From the NCBI RefSeq assembly GCF_002968635.1, contig NZ_PVBN01000001.1, forward strand, positions 186,001 through 250,000: a stretch of DNA of 64,000 nt, in the 5' to 3' direction. The DNA comes from Neorhizobium alkalisoli. Lineage in GTDB: Bacteria > Pseudomonadota > Alphaproteobacteria > Rhizobiales > Rhizobiaceae. The first letter of the stretch is position 1. Each line of letters opens with the position of its first letter. This document shows positions 63,505 to 64,000 of the stretch, piece by piece. A program made the position numbers and the translations under genes. Below the pieces are notes generated by a model. It was not told where the DNA came from. It did not search any database and worked only from the letters and a program-made list of their open reading frames with translations.

Positions 63505-64000
63505 ATGGCGCTGGAACAAAAGCTGATACTGGCCTCCGGGTCTCCGCGCCGTCTCGACCTCCTGAATCAGGCCGGTCTGGCGCCCGCACGGCTTATGCCG
63601 ATGGATATCGACGAGACGCCGAAGAAGTCCGAACATCCCCGTTCGCTTGCCCGCCGGCTTTCAACAGAGAAGGCCGAGGCAGCGTTCGCGGCAGTGAACG
63701 GCGATCCCAACTGGCGGCACAGCTATATCCTCTCCGCCGATACGGTCGTCGCCGTCGGCCGCCGCATTCTGGAGAAGACGGAATATACGGAAGAGGCGTC
63801 GGCTGCCCTGCACCTGCTTTCCGGACGCGGCCACTGGGTCTATACCGGGATCTGCCTGGTGACGCCGGGTGGCCAGTTCCGCCAGAAGGTCGTGCAGACC
63901 AAGGTGCGCTTCAAGCGGCTGTCCACCCGCGAAATCGAGAACTATATCGCGTCCGGACAATGGCGCGGCAAGGCTGGTGCCTATGCGATCCAGGGGATTG
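63505..64000 (+). CDS. maf: Maf family nucleotide pyrophosphatase (partial, 3' end off window)
   Basis: ATG 63505 ([20 protein letters not shown]) 25 nt after infA. 165 codons are visible with no stop before the right edge. Maf hallmarks: [29 protein letters not shown], and [11 protein letters not shown] at the edge. Hydrolyses non-canonical or canonical dTTP/UTP-type nucleotides; order infA-maf is usual in rhizobia. Confidence 0.94.
   Translation, partial: MALEQKLILASGSPRRLDLLNQAGLAPARLMPMDIDETPKKSEHPRSLARRLSTEKAEAAFAAVNGDPNWRHSYILSADTVVAVGRRILEKTEYTEEASAALHLLSGRGHWVYTGICLVTPGGQFRQKVVQTKVRFKRLSTREIENYIASGQWRGKAGAYAIQGI

Noticed and set aside
1-64000. CRISPR array or rRNA operon
   Set aside because: No regularly spaced 23-40 bp repeats and no rRNA-like conserved stretches were seen; the repeats present are isolated palindromes or the Gly/Asn coding tract.

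Overview
This window reads as chromosomal DNA of a Rhizobiaceae alphaproteobacterium (Rhizobium/Agrobacterium/Sinorhizobium-like). The support is GC-rich coding DNA with alphaproteobacterial codon use, a PodJ-type polar scaffold, EcfG-like promoters (GGAAC-N16-GGTT), rhizobial palindromic intergenic repeats, and the order tRNA-Thr / murA / DUF2948 / hisD / UPF0262 / LMW-phosphatase / infA / maf. The genus cannot be fixed from the sequence alone.

Layout. 1-3855 (-): most of a podJ-like scaffold gene, running off the left edge. 4234-9926 (+): a beta-oxidation operon (acyl-CoA dehydrogenase, thiolase, bifunctional hydratase/dehydrogenase) behind a near-perfect palindrome and punctuated by palindromic repeats. 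10078-11840: a two-gene, lower-GC HipA-like kinase module. 11941-15678: SRAP peptidase, a repeat element, a hairpin-rich tract that looks like an uncharacterised structured RNA, a Cys-motif protein, an MscS channel and a lipoprotein. 15807-18696: a cystathionine gamma-synthase-family enzyme and a mannitol-dehydrogenase-family oxidoreductase. 18727-30219: an L-fucose-type (6-deoxyhexose) locus. One long minus-strand operon encodes an ABC importer, sugar dehydrogenase, lactonase, Zn-dehydrogenase, mutarotase, SDR and fuconate dehydratase. A GntR/FadR regulator and a UxaA-family dehydratase lie divergently. 30241-38277: OpgC-like membrane protein, a transporter-fused hybrid histidine kinase, MscL, an aminotransferase and GalE.

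38300-42252 holds a cluster of small secreted or membrane proteins (two DUF1236-like, a 62-aa and a 30-aa membrane protein, a Gly/Asn-rich protein). At least four promoters here match the general-stress (EcfG/RpoE2) pattern, so it looks like a local stress regulon. A NarL-type two-component pair follows.

44478-57482 is a 13-kb genomic island inserted at the 3' end of tRNA-Thr(GGT). It is bounded by a 26-bp direct repeat that copies the tRNA end. The cargo looks defensive: an HD-domain plus GHKL (Hsp90-like) ATPase protein, a divergent predicted PD-(D/E)XK nuclease, a serine recombinase divergent from an Abi-C protein, and type I methylase genes. A deletion has fused a truncated hsdS head-to-head with a truncated integrase, so the element is probably immobile and has no hsdR.

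57688-64000 returns to the conserved chromosome: small basic protein, murA, SDR, DUF2948, hisD, UPF0262, LMW phosphatase, infA, and maf running off the right edge.
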